Position numbers and translations under genes: made by a program
Origin: JBKPDV01 sp046728075
Lineage (GTDB): Bacteria > Acidobacteriota > Thermoanaerobaculia > UBA5066 > Gp7-AA6
Reading direction: 5' to 3'
Assembly (NCBI GenBank): GCA_046728075.1
Contig: JBKPDV010000173.1
Location: 1 to 7,172 of the forward strand
Length of the DNA: 7,172 bases
In this document: positions 6,436 through 7,172 of the stretch, in pieces
Numbering within the stretch: the first letter of the stretch is position 1
Layout: every line of letters starts with the position of its first letter
Notes under the pieces: model-generated
Seen by the model: only the letters and a program-made list of their open reading frames with translations
What the model was told of the DNA's origin: nothing
The model's database searches: none

Positions 6436-6469
6436 CGGGACTGTCTACTGTCGACTGCTGACAGTCCCG
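6436..6469 (+). repeat. Inverted repeat with 10-bp perfect stem, containing repeat copy 2
   Basis: CGGGACTGTC (6436-6445) and GACAGTCCCG (6460-6469) are perfectly complementary around a 14-nt loop containing TACTGTCGACTG. The second copy of the 17-mer (GTCGACTGCTGACAGTC, 6450-6466) overlaps the loop and right arm. No T-run follows, so it is not an obvious intrinsic terminator for tig. It may instead be a protein-binding site, an mRNA processing or stability hairpin, or a dispersed intergenic repeat. Confidence 0.65.
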
Positions 6470-6552
6470 CCGGTTCGTCCGAGGGACCGGGAATTGGCGG
6501 CCAGGAGGGTCGGTTCGAGAGAGCGAAACTGATCATGGAAGAAGAAGAACAC

Positions 6553-6560
6553 GAGGGAGG
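6553..6560 (+). promoter_or_regulatory. Ribosome-binding site supporting the clpP start at 6565
   Basis: GAGGGAGG precedes ATG 6565 by four bases. The spacing is slightly short, but the match is much better than the GAGAGAG about 11 nt before the alternative in-frame ATG at 6535. Confidence 0.5.
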
Positions 6561-6564
6561 CGGC

Positions 6565-7172
6565 ATGGTTCTGGTACCGATGGTCATCGAGCAGACGAGC
6601 CGAGGGGAGCGGGCGTATGACATCTACTCCCGTCTGCTCAAGGACAATGTCATCTTCCTCGGACAACCGATCGACGACACGATCGCCAATCTGATCATCG
6701 CCCAGATGCTCTTCCTGGAATCCGAGAACCCGGAAAAGGACATTTCCTTCTACATCAACTCGGGCGGCGGCATCATCTCGGCAGGCATGGCGATCTACGA
6801 CACCATGCAGTACGTCAAACCGGACGTCTCGACGATCTGCATCGGCATGGCTGCCTCCATGGCGGCGGTGCTCATGGCGGCTGGCGCGCCGGGAAAGCGG
6901 TTTGCGCTTCCCAACTCACGTTTCCTGATCCATCAGCCGCTCGGCTACGGCCTGCAGGGCCAGGCGGCGGACATCGAGATCCACGCCAAGGACCTCTTGA
7001 AGACCCGCCAGCGGATCAACGAGATCCTGTCGAAACACACCAATCAGTCCATCGAGAAGATCGCGAAGGACACCGATCGGGACTACATCCTCGAGGCGGA
7101 GGACGCCCGCAAGTACGGCCTGATCGACTCCATCTACTACCACCGGGACGACGTGGCCCTGAAAGCCGCCGG
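6565..7172 (+). CDS. clpP: ATP-dependent Clp protease proteolytic subunit ClpP (3' end off window)
   Basis: ClpP forms the tetradecameric serine-protease barrel that degrades proteins unfolded by ClpX/ClpA/ClpC in the cytoplasm. 202 codons are seen, with no stop before the edge. The N-terminus MVLVPMVIEQTSRGERAYDI matches the family start exactly, which with the GGAGG site favours ATG 6565. An in-frame ATG at 6535 would add the acidic leader MEEEEHEGGG. Catalytic residues by alignment to B. subtilis ClpP are S98 (GMAASMA), H123 (LIHQPLG) and D173 (DTDRD). The handle region LGYGLQGQAADIEIHAKDLL is normal apart from one extra residue before QGQ. The conserved NSPGG that helps shape the oxyanion pocket reads NSGGG (66-70), and GMAASMG reads GMAASMA. 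At 202+ residues it is slightly longer than the usual 195-200. The tig-clpP order suggests clpX comes next. Confidence 0.97.
   Translation, partial: MVLVPMVIEQTSRGERAYDIYSRLLKDNVIFLGQPIDDTIANLIIAQMLFLESENPEKDISFYINSGGGIISAGMAIYDTMQYVKPDVSTICIGMAASMAAVLMAAGAPGKRFALPNSRFLIHQPLGYGLQGQAADIEIHAKDLLKTRQRINEILSKHTNQSIEKIAKDTDRDYILEAEDARKYGLIDSIYYHRDDVALKAA

Noticed and set aside
6503..6509. AGGAGGG, a strong Shine-Dalgarno-like sequence before clpP
   Set aside because: No ATG, GTG or TTG follows at usable spacing, and it is too far from ATG 6535 and 6565; probably chance in GC-rich purine sequence.

Overview
The window is GC-rich bacterial chromosomal DNA with dense, conventional gene organisation. 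The Ser/Thr kinase joins a eukaryotic-type kinase domain, one transmembrane helix, a TolB-like domain and a long TPR array. This architecture is most familiar from Acidobacteriota and related soil or sediment lineages, so an acidobacterial-type host is a reasonable inference. No rRNA or other phylogenetic marker is present to prove it.

Left half, minus strand. A membrane-anchored Ser/Thr protein kinase with C-terminal TPRs (2407 down to 1) runs off the left edge. Upstream of it lies a small unrecognised protein (2970-2560) that probably starts at a TTG behind a good AAGGAG ribosome-binding site. Positions 2971-3347 hold no convincing gene but contain two strong nested hairpins. A complete tRNA-Leu(UAG) with encoded CCA follows at 3432-3348, with a plausible promoter directly upstream.

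Right half, plus strand. Divergent from the tRNA, with only 26 bp between them, is a secreted subtilisin-family (S8, bacillopeptidase F-like) protease with a signal peptide and an I9-type propeptide (3459-5042). After 22 bp comes trigger factor (tig, 5065-6378). A 186-bp spacer then carries a cluster of ACTGTC/GACAGTC repeats, followed by the catalytic ClpP subunit (clpP, from 6565), cut by the right edge. The tig-clpP order is the classic protein-quality-control arrangement, usually continued by clpX (and often lon), which would lie just outside the window.

Functionally, tig and clpP belong together: trigger factor folds nascent chains at the ribosome exit and ClpP degrades proteins fed to it by AAA+ partners. 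The secreted protease is probably a chance upstream neighbour or a co-transcribed gene, and the kinase cluster on the other strand is independent. I see no defence island, mobile element, CRISPR or biosynthetic cluster, and no convincing undescribed system. The points most worth checking are the repeat cluster before clpP, the Pro-to-Gly change in the ClpP oxyanion motif, the altered residues flanking the subtilase catalytic triad, and the structured DNA downstream of the tRNA.
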